Source: an uncultured Acidobacteriota bacterium (lineage in GTDB: Bacteria; Acidobacteriota; JAAYUB01). From it: a stretch of DNA of 51,772 bases. Below are positions 33,983-44,052 of the stretch, piece after piece. Where the stretch lies: assembly GCA_937925645.1 (NCBI GenBank), contig CALAMB010000035.1, positions 1 to 51,772 of the forward strand. Direction: 5' to 3'. Numbering within the stretch: the first letter of the stretch is position 1; each line of letters opens with the position of its first letter. The notes beneath the pieces were generated by a model that was not told the origin of the DNA, made no database searches, and saw only the letters and a program-made list of their open reading frames with translations. Both the position numbers and the translations under genes were made by a program.

Positions 33983-35473
33983 TCACGCCGGGCCGGTCCC
34001 CTTCCAGGTCAGCACCGGTTTGCGCGCCGCCAGGGTCTCGTCAAAGCGGGTGTTACGGATGTCCTGGGGCGCGTCCTGCAGCAGTTTCGGCGCTTCCCTG
34101 GCTTCCCGCGCGATCTGCCGCATGGTGTCGATGAACGCGTCCAGTTCCGCCTTCGATTCGCTCTCGGTGGGCTCGATCATGATCGCGTTCGGCACGATGA
34201 GCGGGAAATACACCGTCGGCGGATGGAAGCCGAGGTCCAGGAGACGCTTGGCCATGTCCATGGTGTGGACGCCCGCCTCGGCCTGGTTTTTGTCATCGAA
34301 CACCACCTCGTGCAGAGTGGGCTGCTGGTACTCCAGGTGAAAATCCCGGCTCAGATGGTGTCGGATGTAGTTGGCGTTGAGCACGGCGTTCTCGGCCACC
34401 TGGCGGAGGCCATCGGACCCCTCGCGCAAGATGTACGCCAAGGCGCGCAGCAGAACCCCGAAGTTGCCGTAGAACGCCGCCACCCGCCCGATGCTCTGGG
34501 GGCGGTTGTAGTCCAGAAACAGATTGCCGTCGGGTCTGGTGGCCACGACCGGCACCGGCAGGAACGGCACCAGCTCCTTCACCACCACGACCGGACCGGC
34601 GCCGGGACCGCCGCCGCCGTGGGGCGTGGAGAACGTCTTGTGCAGGTTGAGATGCATGACGTCAACGCCCATGTCGCCGGGCCGGGCGACGCCGATGAAG
34701 GCGTTGAAGTTGGCGCCGTCCATGTACAGGAACGAGCCGTTGGCATGGACCAGCCGGGCCACTTCCTGAATGTTCTTCTCGAACACGCCCAGCGTGTTGG
34801 GCACCGTCATCATCAGGCACGCGACGTCCGGATCCAGGTGGCGCCGCAGCTCGTCGAGGTCGATGCAGCCGCTGGCATCGGACTTCAGCGTGACCGTGGT
34901 GTAGCCGCACAAGACGGCGCTGGCGGGATTCGTGCCGTGCGCCGAATCCGGAATCAGCACCTTCCGGCGGGGATTGCCACGGGCGGTGAGCGCCGCGCGG
35001 ATCAGCATCATGCCGGTGAGTTCGCCGTGAGCGCCCGCCAGCGGTTGCAGGGTGACCCCGTCCATCCCCGTGATCTTCACGAGCAGGTCGGCGAGCTTCT
35101 GCAGCACCTTCAGGCAGCCCTGGGTGTTCTCGTGCAGCTGCAGGGGATGCGCCTGGACAAACGCCGGGATGCGCGCCAGCTTCTCATTGATCTTGGGATT
35201 GTATTTCATGGTGCAGGAGCCCAGGGGATACAACCCCAGATCGACGTTGTAGTTGTAGGTGGACAGGCGGGTGTAATGGCGGACCACCTCGACCTCGTTC
35301 AGCTCCGGGAATCCGGGGATGTCGTCGCGGAGCAACGCCGCGGGCAAGTAATCAGTCATCTCGCCGGACGGCACGTCGAGGGGGGGGAAGTCGCAACTGG
35401 ATCGGTTGCCCGGCGCCTGTTCGAACAGCAGTTTCTCGTCGATGGATATGGTGTTGCGTACGCGTTGGGTCAT
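33983..35473 (-). CDS. gcvPB: Glycine dehydrogenase (decarboxylating) subunit 2
   Basis: This 496-residue PLP-binding half of the P-protein decarboxylates glycine and passes the aminomethyl group to lipoyl-GcvH. The PLP lysine is Lys279 in LNLHKTFSTPHGGGGPG. Other P-protein signatures include SCTMKYNPKINE, PLAGAHGELTG and PDSAHGTNPASA. The ATG follows AAGGAGA. It is the last gene of gcvT-gcvH-gcvPA-gcvPB. A split P-protein is typical of many Gram-positives, Thermotogae and Acidobacteriota and differs from the single-chain proteobacterial form. Confidence 0.96.
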   Translation of the reverse strand: MTQRVRNTISIDEKLLFEQAPGNRSSCDFPPLDVPSGEMTDYLPAALLRDDIPGFPELNEVEVVRHYTRLSTYNYNVDLGLYPLGSCTMKYNPKINEKLARIPAFVQAHPLQLHENTQGCLKVLQKLADLLVKITGMDGVTLQPLAGAHGELTGMMLIRAALTARGNPRRKVLIPDSAHGTNPASAVLCGYTTVTLKSDASGCIDLDELRRHLDPDVACLMMTVPNTLGVFEKNIQEVARLVHANGSFLYMDGANFNAFIGVARPGDMGVDVMHLNLHKTFSTPHGGGGPGAGPVVVVKELVPFLPVPVVATRPDGNLFLDYNRPQSIGRVAAFYGNFGVLLRALAYILREGSDGLRQVAENAVLNANYIRHHLSRDFHLEYQQPTLHEVVFDDKNQAEAGVHTMDMAKRLLDLGFHPPTVYFPLIVPNAIMIEPTESESKAELDAFIDTMRQIAREAREAPKLLQDAPQDIRNTRFDETLAARKPVLTWKGTGPA

Positions 35474-35498
35474 GAATGTTCTCTCCTTGCCGCCGGGC

Positions 35499-36857
35499 TC
35501 AGGGCCGCGCGAAAAATTCGCGGGTGGCCGCGACCAGCGCGTCGATCTCGGCCCGCTGGTTGACCTCGGTCACGCAGAACAGCATGTCCTGGTCCAGCCC
35601 GGGGTAGAACCATTTCAGGGGGACGCCCGGTACGATCCGGCGCTCCTTGCAGAACCGGGCGAAGGCGTGCGGGTCGCCCGGCAGGGTGAGCACAAACTCG
35701 TTGAAGAACGGCGCGCTGAAACGCGGCCCGACTCCCGGCACGGCGCAGAGCTGCTCGCGGGCGTAATGCGCCTTGGCCAGGTTCTGCCGGCACAACTCGC
35801 GGAGGCCGCTCTTGCCGGTGTAGGCCAGGTACACGGACGCCATCAGCGCACAGAGGCCCTGGTTCGTGCAGATGTTGGAGGTGGCCTTCTCGCGCCGGAT
35901 GTGCTGCTCGCGGGTGGAGAGCGTCAGCACGAACCCGCGCCGGCCCCGGGTGTCCTCCGTCATCCCGACGACGCGGCCGGGCATCCGGCGGAGGTGCTCG
36001 GATCGGGTGGAGAAGATGCCGAGGTACGGGCCGCCGAACGAGACCGGGATCCCGAACGACTGCCCCTCGCCGGCGACCACGTCCGCGCCGAGCTCGCCGG
36101 GGGCCTTGAAGGCGGCCAGGGAAGCCGCCTCGGTCACCGCCATCACCAGCAGCGCCTTGCGCGCATGGGCGATCCGGGCGCACTCGGCCACGTCCTCCAC
36201 CGCCCCGAAGAAGTTGGGCGACTGCACCACCACGGCGGCGGTGGCGTCATCGACCGCGGCCGCCAGGGCAGTCAGGTCCACGCGTCCGGTGGGATCCCAC
36301 GGCACTTCCTCCACGGCCAGGTTGAAGTTCGCCACGTAGGTGCGCATCACCTGGCGGTAAAACGGATGCAGCGATCCCGCCACGATCACCTTGGCGGTGT
36401 TGCTCCGCGCCCGCTGCGCCAGCAGAACGGCTTCGGTGACCGCGGTCGCGCCGTCGTACATCGACGCGTTGGTCACGTCCATGCCCGTCAGCTGGGACAC
36501 CATGGTCTGGTATTCGAAGATGGCCTGGAGCGTGCCCTGGCTGACCTCGGGCTGGTACGGCGTGTAGGCCGTGAAGAACTCCGACCGTGAGATGATCCCG
36601 TCAATGACGGCCGGCACGTAATGGTTGTAGGCGCCCGCGCCGAGGAAGGTCGTGAACTCCAGCACCCCGTCGTTCTCGCGGCTCAGCTGGTAGAAGTACC
36701 GCTCCAGCTCGAGCTCGGATTTGCCCCGGGGTATGGGCAGGTCGGCGGTGAGCCGCAGCGCGGCCGGGATGCACTGGAACAGGTCCTGCACGCTGGCCAG
36801 GCCCATGCTGTCGAGCATCGCCCGGGTCTCCGCCTCGGAATGGGGTATGTACCGCAT
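35499..36857 (-). CDS. gcvPA: Glycine dehydrogenase (decarboxylating) subunit 1
   Basis: This 452-residue partner of GcvPB has the usual N-terminal sequence [52 protein letters not shown] and NASMYDGATA. It ends with the short C-terminal domain of P-protein alpha subunits. It lacks the PLP lysine, as expected, but completes the heterotetramer active site. Its ATG overlaps the gcvH stop by one base (TGATG), and 25 bases separate it from gcvPB, so the subunits are coupled. Confidence 0.96.
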   Translation of the reverse strand: MRYIPHSEAETRAMLDSMGLASVQDLFQCIPAALRLTADLPIPRGKSELELERYFYQLSRENDGVLEFTTFLGAGAYNHYVPAVIDGIISRSEFFTAYTPYQPEVSQGTLQAIFEYQTMVSQLTGMDVTNASMYDGATAVTEAVLLAQRARSNTAKVIVAGSLHPFYRQVMRTYVANFNLAVEEVPWDPTGRVDLTALAAAVDDATAAVVVQSPNFFGAVEDVAECARIAHARKALLVMAVTEAASLAAFKAPGELGADVVAGEGQSFGIPVSFGGPYLGIFSTRSEHLRRMPGRVVGMTEDTRGRRGFVLTLSTREQHIRREKATSNICTNQGLCALMASVYLAYTGKSGLRELCRQNLAKAHYAREQLCAVPGVGPRFSAPFFNEFVLTLPGDPHAFARFCKERRIVPGVPLKWFYPGLDQDMLFCVTEVNQRAEIDALVAATREFFARP

Positions 36858-37246
36858 CAGTGTTTCTTTTCCTCGCCCAGGTACGCCTCGTAATCATCGG
36901 CGGACAGCAGGCCGTCCAGCTCGCTTTTTTCAGAAAGGCGGATCTTGGCGATCCAGCCGCCGCCATGGGGCTCCTGGTTGATGAGTTCCGGCTTGTCGGT
37001 CAGCAGGTCGTTGGCCACGATCACTTCACCGCTGACGGGAGCATACACATCGGAGACCGCCTTGACCGACTCGATGCTGCCCAGCGTGTCGCCGGCGGCC
37101 AGCACCTTGCCCACTTCGGGCAGCTCGACGAAAACGATGTCCCCGAGCTCTTCCTGGGCGTGATGGGTGATGCCCATCGTGACTTCGCCGTTCTCCACCC
37201 GGACCCACTCGTGTTCCTTGGTGTACAGATAATCATCCGAATACAT
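36857..37246 (-). CDS. gcvH: Glycine cleavage system H protein
   Basis: This 129-residue lipoyl carrier shuttles the aminomethyl group between P-, T- and L-proteins. The lipoylated residue is Lys62 in [18 protein letters not shown]. The rest ([40 protein letters not shown]) is canonical. The ATG has GGGAGG before it. It lies between gcvT and gcvPA in the operon. Confidence 0.97.
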   Translation of the reverse strand: MYSDDYLYTKEHEWVRVENGEVTMGITHHAQEELGDIVFVELPEVGKVLAAGDTLGSIESVKAVSDVYAPVSGEVIVANDLLTDKPELINQEPHGGGWIAKIRLSEKSELDGLLSADDYEAYLGEEKKH

Positions 37247-37266
37247 ATCGACCTCCCGGAGTGATG

Positions 37267-38367
37267 TCAGTAGCTGCGTTTATAAAACGGAGTCTCCACA
37301 ACCTGGGCCGCCACCTGCTTGCCCCGGATCTCAACGGCAAACTTCGTGCCGACCGCGGCGTGTTCGGCGGGCAGGTAGGCCAGCCCGATGTTCTTCTGCA
37401 GGTAGGGCGCGTAAGACCCGCTCGTCACGTGCCCGAACGGCTGGCCGTCGACGAACACGGGATAATGATCCCGGGCGATGCCGCGGTCCAGCATCTCAAA
37501 ACCCACCAGCTTGCGCCGGAGCCCTTCCTCTTTCTGCTTGAGCAGGACGGCCTTGCCAATGAAATCGTCCTTCTGCAGCTTGCAGATCCAGCCCAGGTCC
37601 GCTTCAAGGACGGTGGTGGTATTGTCGATGTCGTTGCCGTAGAGGGCCATCTTGGCCTCGAGGCGCAGGGTGTTGCGCGCCGCCAGGCCACAGGGGACGA
37701 CGCCGAAGGGACGGCCGGTTTCCATGAGCCGCTGCCAGATCTTCGGCGCCGGCTCGTTGGCGACGTACAGCTCGAAGCCGTCCTCACCGGTGTAACCCGT
37801 CCGGGCGATGATGGCCGGCACGCCGTCCACGTGCCCTTCGGTAAACCAGTAGTACTTGATGGCGGACAGGTCGACGTCCACCAGCGGTTGCACAGTCTCC
37901 AGCGCCTTCGGGCCCTGGATGGCGATCTGCGCATAGCGGTCGCTGGCGTCCTCGACCTGAACGTCGCCGGTCTGATGCTCCAGAATCCAGCGGACGTCCT
38001 TGTCCCGGTTGGCGGCGTTGACGCACAGCATGTACCGCCGCTCGTCGAAACGGTGCACCAGCAGGTCGTCCACGAACGTGCCCTCCGGATACATGAGGCC
38101 GGAATAGTGGATCTGGCCGTCCTTGAGCTTTTCGACGTTGTTGCAGGTGAGCTGCTGGAGCAGCTTCAGGGCGTCTGGACCGGTGACGAACACCTCGCCC
38201 ATGTGGGACACGTCGAACAGCCCCACCCCGCGGCGCACCGCGAGGTGTTCGTCCATGGTGGAACTGAACTGGACCGGCATCTCATAACCGGCGAAGGGGA
38301 CCATCTTGCCGCCGCTCGCCCGGCACACTTCGGTGAGCGGGGTTTTCTTCATCGTTTCGCTATTCAA
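37267..38367 (-). CDS. gcvT: Glycine cleavage system T protein (aminomethyltransferase)
   Basis: This 366-residue enzyme transfers the one-carbon unit from aminomethyl-GcvH to tetrahydrofolate and releases ammonia. Characteristic sequences include [49 protein letters not shown] and the C-terminal [20 protein letters not shown]. The likely start is TTG at 38367, because GGGAGG lies a few bases before it; the next ATG is five codons on and has no ribosome site. It is the first gene of the gcv operon. Confidence 0.95.
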   Translation of the reverse strand: MNSETMKKTPLTEVCRASGGKMVPFAGYEMPVQFSSTMDEHLAVRRGVGLFDVSHMGEVFVTGPDALKLLQQLTCNNVEKLKDGQIHYSGLMYPEGTFVDDLLVHRFDERRYMLCVNAANRDKDVRWILEHQTGDVQVEDASDRYAQIAIQGPKALETVQPLVDVDLSAIKYYWFTEGHVDGVPAIIARTGYTGEDGFELYVANEPAPKIWQRLMETGRPFGVVPCGLAARNTLRLEAKMALYGNDIDNTTTVLEADLGWICKLQKDDFIGKAVLLKQKEEGLRRKLVGFEMLDRGIARDHYPVFVDGQPFGHVTSGSYAPYLQKNIGLAYLPAEHAAVGTKFAVEIRGKQVAAQVVETPFYKRSY

Positions 38368-38417
38368 GGGAACCTCCCGGGTAGGAACGTTTCGGCCAGC
38401 CGACCGAAAGGAATTGA

Positions 38418-38446
38418 ACGTAACATAATGTAAATCAACGTGTCAA
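38418..38446 (-). promoter_or_regulatory. Candidate promoter for the gcv operon
   Basis: TTGACA (38441-38446, minus strand) directly follows the tsaD stop. A weak -10, TTACGT, lies at 17-base spacing. A small TTTCGG/CCGAAA hairpin lies in the leader. No glycine-riboswitch core was recognised in the roughly 80 bases available. Confidence 0.35.
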
Positions 38447-38449
38447 GGA

Positions 38450-39494
38450 CTATCCCGGCGCCGCGACCGCGAGGGGAAAATCGGCGAACGCGTTCATGCG
38501 GATGGAGCCCCGGCGCCCCTCGGCGAAGGCGTGGCGGCCGGCCGCCGCGATCATGGCGGCGTTGTCGGTGGTGTACTCCGATGACGGGTAATAGACGCCG
38601 ATGCCCAACTCCCGTCCCAGTTCACCGCTGCGTCGGCGCAGCTCGGAATTGCAGGCGACTCCGCCGCACAGGATCAGCGACCGCGGCCGGCGCTCCTTGC
38701 AGAAATGACGAACCCGGTGCAGCAGGTGCCCCACCACGGTCCGCTGGAACCCCTTGAGGATGGCCAACACCACCGGATGCTCGCCCGGCGGGACGGCGGC
38801 CTCGCCGAGCCCCTCCTGCCGGACGCGATACAGCACGGCGGTTTTCAGGCCGCTGAAACTGAAATCGAGCGAGCCGTCCGATATTTTCGGCGGCGCAAAC
38901 GTCACGGCATCTCCCGCCCAGGCGGACGCGGCCCGGTCGATGAACGGACCGCCGGGATACGGCAGTCCCAGCAGCTTGGCCACCTTGTCGTACGCCTCGC
39001 CCGCGGCGTCGTCGCGAGTGGCGGCCAGCAGCTCGTATTGCCCGAGCTTGGCCGCATGGTAGAGACTGGTGTGGCCGCCGGACACCACCAGGGCGATGAC
39101 CGGAAACGGAATCTCCGGATGTTCGATGAACGGTGAGAAGAAGTGACCTTCCAGGTGATTGACCCCGACGACCGGGATGTCCAGCACCCGCGCCAGCGCC
39201 TTGGCGTAGCTCAGGCCCACCAGCAGCGCCCCGATGAGCCCGGGTCCCTGGGTGACCGCCACCAGGCCGATGTCGCGCCGGCCGGCGCCCGACTGGCGCA
39301 GCGCTTCGGCCACCACCGGCCGGATATTCATGAGGTGGGCCCGGGCGGCCAGCTCGGGCACCACGCCGCCGTACGGAGCGTGCAGGGCGATCTGCGTGGC
39401 CACCACGTTGGCCAGGGGACTACCGTCGCGGTCCAGCACCGCCGCGGAGGTCTCGTCGCAGGACGATTCGATGCCGAGGGTGACGGGCGGTCCG

Positions 39495-39511
<17 letters not shown>
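38450..39511 (-). CDS. tsaD: tRNA N6-adenosine threonylcarbamoyltransferase
   Basis: This 353-residue essential tRNA-modification enzyme, with TsaB and TsaE (not here), installs t6A at position 37 of ANN-decoding tRNAs. Metal ligands are in [14 protein letters not shown]/substrate loops are [37 protein letters not shown] and [12 protein letters not shown]. The gene overlaps mtnA by 17 bases at its start, so it belongs to the mraY-pbp1A-mtnA-tsaD run. Confidence 0.96.
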
Positions 39512-40550
<1,039 letters not shown>

Positions 40551-40565
40551 GGCTCCTCCGTCACC

Positions 40566-42881
40566 TCATTCCAGGTCCTCTTCGATCACTTTGCGGCGGG
40601 GTCCGATCACCGGTTCGCTGGAAACCGGTGCTTTGGACAAGTACGGCTCGGTGCCGGCGGGAAATCGTTCGGGGGCGTGGCTTTTGAGATAGTCCTTCAT
40701 GAAATCGATCCAGATGGGCAGGGCGACGCGGGCGCCTGTTTCATCATCGCCCAGGGATTTCTTTTCATCGAAGCCCACCCAGGCGCCGGCGGTCAGCGAC
40801 GGATTGAATCCGATGAACCAGGAATCGGTGAAGTCGTTGGTGGTGCCCGTCTTGCCGGCGCACGGCGCGTTCAGGGACTTGGCCTTCTGCGACGTCCCGA
40901 ATTCCACCGAGCCGCGCAGCATCGAGATCATGTCCCGGGCCGTGTCGCCGGGAATGACCTCGTGCACCTCCTTCTTGTGTTCCTCCAGGATGTTGCCGTG
41001 GTAGTCCTCGATCCGCTGGATGAAATACGGCTCCATCCGGTAACCGTCATTGGGAAACGTGGAAAAAGCAGACACCTGCTCCAGCAGCGTGATCTCGAAC
41101 GCGCCCAGGGCGATCGAAGGATACGGCCTCAGCTTGGACGTGATGCCGAACTTCCGGGCGGTCCGGATGACGTTGGGAATACCGATGCCCAGCCCGATGC
41201 GCACCGCGGGAACGTTGATGGATTCCGCCAGCGCCTGGCGCAGGGTGATGGACCCCTTGAAGTCTTCGGTATAGTTGCGCGGCGTGTATTCGACGCCGAG
41301 ATCGTCGACGAGAGTCAGCGGCTCATCCAGCACGACGTCATCCGGCGTGGCGCCGGCGAGCAGCGCGGTGGTGTAGACGAACGGCTTGAAGGTGGAACCG
41401 GTCTGCCGCCTGGCCTGGATCGCCCGGTTGAACTTGCTGAGCGTCCAGTCGAAGCCCCCCACCAGCGCCCGGATGGCGCCCGTCCGGTTCTCGATGGCCA
41501 GGAAGGCGCCCTGCACGGCCGGAACCTGTTCGAGGGTCAATTCCAGCTTTCGTTGCGCCGGATGGACTTTCACCACGCGGAATTCGGCCAGGTCGCCCCG
41601 CCGGACCACCTTGTCCACCGCCTTGCGGCGGGTCCACTTGATGCCGTCCCGGATGAGTTCACCGGTGTAGTCGGCGATCATCACGACCGCCCGATCCGGT
41701 CCGGACTCGAGCACCAGTCCGGTGCGGACGGTTCCCGCCACGGGCTCGTCCCGCCAGTCGGGCAGGCGGAAGTGATCGAGCCGCAGGCTCGGGTCCTCAT
41801 CCAGCAGATTGCGGAGCTTGTTGCGCCACCCCATCCGCCGGTCGTATGCCCGCAGCCCCTCGCTCATGGCGCGCTCGCTGCTCGCCTGCATCGACCGGTT
41901 GAGGGTGGTGTGCACCTTCAGGCCTTCGGTGAAGATCTGCTTGTTGGAGTAGTTGCGCTGCAGGTACTGGCGGACCATCTCCACGAAATAGCCGGCGAAA
42001 TTCTTGTCCATCTCCTTGCCGATGATGCGGAGCGGTTCCTTCTGGGCCGCCTCCATCTGGGCCGTGGTGATGAACCCCTCGTCGCACATCTCTTTCAGGA
42101 CCAGATTGCGGCGCTTTTTGGCGTTGTCGGGCGAGAACAGCGGCGAATAGCGCCGCGGGTTCTTGATGATCGCCGCCAGGAGGGCGCATTCGGACAGGCT
42201 GAGCTCCTTCACCGTCTTGTCGAAATAGAACTCCGCCGCCGATGCGATGCCATAGTTGCCGTGAGCGAAGTAGATCTTGTTGGCGTAAAAGGCGAAAATG
42301 CGGTCCTTGGTATAGTTCTTCTCGATCTGGATGGCCAGGATCGCCTCCTTGATCTTGCGCTCCAGGCTGACTTCCGGGCTCAGGAACAGCAATTTGCTCA
42401 GCTGTTGGGTGATGGTGCTGGCGCCCCGGACGATCTTCATGTGAAAGAGATCGAGCAGGGCCGACTGGATGATCCGCTGGATGTCGATTCCGAAATGACT
42501 GTTGAAGCTCTTGTCCTCGATGGCGATCACCGCCTGCCTGAACTGCTTGGGGATTTCGTTGGGAGAAACCAGCTTGCGGCGCTCGAGGTAGAGTTGCCCG
42601 ATGGCGGTGTTGTCGTCGGCGTAGATTTCCGTCACCACGCTGGGCTGGTAATCCTCCAGCGCCTCCACCTCGGGCAGGTCCACCACATAGCTGAGGTAGA
42701 ACCCGCCGAGGATGCCCAGCGAGACGAAGAGGATCAGCAGGAAGCCGTACGCCACCCAGAGCACGAACCGCCGGCTGCGGCGCCGAACCTCCGGTGTCAC
42801 CTCCGGCAGTTCCTCCGCCGGCGGCGCCTCCGCCTCGGGAGGATCCTGATCGACAGGTTGCTCTTGATAATCATCAGTCAA
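40566..42881 (-). CDS. mrcA: Class A penicillin-binding protein (PBP1A-type)
   Basis: This 771-residue bifunctional peptidoglycan synthase has an acidic N-terminal tail, one membrane anchor (VLWVAYGFLLILFVSLGILG) and a GT51 transglycosylase (AIEDKSFNSHFGID with catalytic Glu, then GASTITQQLSK and FYANKIYFAHGNYGIA). An OB-like insert follows, then the transpeptidase with GSTFKPFVYTT (SxxK), ESINVPA (SxN) and GKTGTTNDFTDSWFIG (KTG). Start appears to be TTG at 42881, followed by TDDYQEQ. It lies 30 bases after mraY on the same strand. The gene symbol is by class; orthology to E. coli mrcA is not tested. Confidence 0.93.
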   Translation of the reverse strand: MTDDYQEQPVDQDPPEAEAPPAEELPEVTPEVRRRSRRFVLWVAYGFLLILFVSLGILGGFYLSYVVDLPEVEALEDYQPSVVTEIYADDNTAIGQLYLERRKLVSPNEIPKQFRQAVIAIEDKSFNSHFGIDIQRIIQSALLDLFHMKIVRGASTITQQLSKLLFLSPEVSLERKIKEAILAIQIEKNYTKDRIFAFYANKIYFAHGNYGIASAAEFYFDKTVKELSLSECALLAAIIKNPRRYSPLFSPDNAKKRRNLVLKEMCDEGFITTAQMEAAQKEPLRIIGKEMDKNFAGYFVEMVRQYLQRNYSNKQIFTEGLKVHTTLNRSMQASSERAMSEGLRAYDRRMGWRNKLRNLLDEDPSLRLDHFRLPDWRDEPVAGTVRTGLVLESGPDRAVVMIADYTGELIRDGIKWTRRKAVDKVVRRGDLAEFRVVKVHPAQRKLELTLEQVPAVQGAFLAIENRTGAIRALVGGFDWTLSKFNRAIQARRQTGSTFKPFVYTTALLAGATPDDVVLDEPLTLVDDLGVEYTPRNYTEDFKGSITLRQALAESINVPAVRIGLGIGIPNVIRTARKFGITSKLRPYPSIALGAFEITLLEQVSAFSTFPNDGYRMEPYFIQRIEDYHGNILEEHKKEVHEVIPGDTARDMISMLRGSVEFGTSQKAKSLNAPCAGKTGTTNDFTDSWFIGFNPSLTAGAWVGFDEKKSLGDDETGARVALPIWIDFMKDYLKSHAPERFPAGTEPYLSKAPVSSEPVIGPRRKVIEEDLE

Positions 42882-42911
42882 GGTGTTCCGTACCGTCCTT
42901 TCCCGACCGGG

Positions 42912-44003
42912 CTACCGTAATTTTAACGAAAGCGCGGCCAGGATGGTCAGTAAAATCGAGATGATCCAGAGCCGGGTCACGACTTTGGGCTCGGCGATGC
43001 CCTTGTGCGTCAGACTGTGGTGGATCGGCGCCCGCAGAAAGATCCGCCGACCGAGCCGCATGCCCACCTTCTCCTGGAGCAGCGAGGAGCCGATCATCGC
43101 CACGAAGACGCCGCCCACGATGGGAAACAGCATTTCCTGCCGGGTCAGGAACGCCAGCGCGGCCAGGCTGCCGCCAAGCGCCAGCGACCCGGTGTCGCCC
43201 ATGAACACCTCGGCGGGATACGTGTTGTACCAGAGGAATCCCAGCAGGGCGCCGACCAGCGCGCCGGCGAATACCAACAGCTCGCCGCTCCCCGGGAAAT
43301 AAGGGAACAGCAGGTAGCTCGACAGGACCTTGTTGCCCAGGATGTATCCGAAGATGCCGTACAGGGACAGGGTCATGATGGACGGCCCGCTCACCAGACC
43401 GTCGAGCCCGTCAGTGATGTTCACCGCGTTCACGATGGAAAAGTACGCGAACACGATGAACGCGGCGAACAAGAGCGGGGCGGGTTCGAAAACCGCGTTC
43501 TTGACGAACGGCAGGAGCACCGGCGTTCGCCACGACGCGGGGACCGGGCTCCACGACGAGATGAAGAACAGGGCGAACGGCACGATGAACAGGAGCTGCA
43601 TGAGCGTCTTGGCCATCTGGCCCAGCCCGAACAGCGAGGACTTGAAACGCACCTTCTGGAGGTCGTCCAGATAGCCCACCAGGCCGAAGTACAGGAACGC
43701 GGCCACGGCGACCAGCAGATAGGTATTGTTCCAGTCTCCCCACAGCAGCAGCGCCAGCATGGAGGCCAGAATGATGAGCAATCCGCCGCCGGTGGGCGTG
43801 CCGCGTTTCGAGCTGGCGTCCAGTGAGGCGTAATCGCCGCCCGTATCCCGGAACCGCCGCCGGTAGAGGGCGACGATGACGGGGTGTCCGAAAACCATGA
43901 CGAACAGGAGGGCGGTGATCGCGGCCAGCATCGTGCGGAACGTCAGGTATTCAAACAACCTGAAATATCCGTAAGATATACCGTATTCCCTCAAAAGGTG
44001 CAT
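42912..44003 (-). CDS. mraY: Phospho-N-acetylmuramoyl-pentapeptide-transferase
   Basis: This 363-residue, ten-helix membrane enzyme makes lipid I from UDP-MurNAc-pentapeptide and undecaprenyl phosphate. Conserved blocks are SKRGTPTGGGL, YLDDLQKV (Asp-Asp), NAVNITDGLDGL, FMGDTGSLALG and the C-terminal HHSLTHKG histidine cluster. The frame is open much further upstream, but ATG at 44003 (HLLREYGISYGYFRLFEYL) is the natural start and the extra N-terminus is low-complexity Arg/Ser. It sits between a MurG-like gene and PBP1A rather than in a full division/cell-wall cluster. Confidence 0.96.
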   Translation of the reverse strand: MHLLREYGISYGYFRLFEYLTFRTMLAAITALLFVMVFGHPVIVALYRRRFRDTGGDYASLDASSKRGTPTGGGLLIILASMLALLLWGDWNNTYLLVAVAAFLYFGLVGYLDDLQKVRFKSSLFGLGQMAKTLMQLLFIVPFALFFISSWSPVPASWRTPVLLPFVKNAVFEPAPLLFAAFIVFAYFSIVNAVNITDGLDGLVSGPSIMTLSLYGIFGYILGNKVLSSYLLFPYFPGSGELLVFAGALVGALLGFLWYNTYPAEVFMGDTGSLALGGSLAALAFLTRQEMLFPIVGGVFVAMIGSSLLQEKVGMRLGRRIFLRAPIHHSLTHKGIAEPKVVTRLWIISILLTILAALSLKLR

Positions 44004-44052
44004 GATGAAAATGGACACGCCTTCCCTGCTCCCGCCGGCCTCCGGCGCCGGC

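Noticed and set aside
38368..38449. A glycine riboswitch upstream of gcvT.
   Set aside because: The gap is only about 80 bases and shows just one short hairpin, too little for the known tandem or single glycine aptamer.
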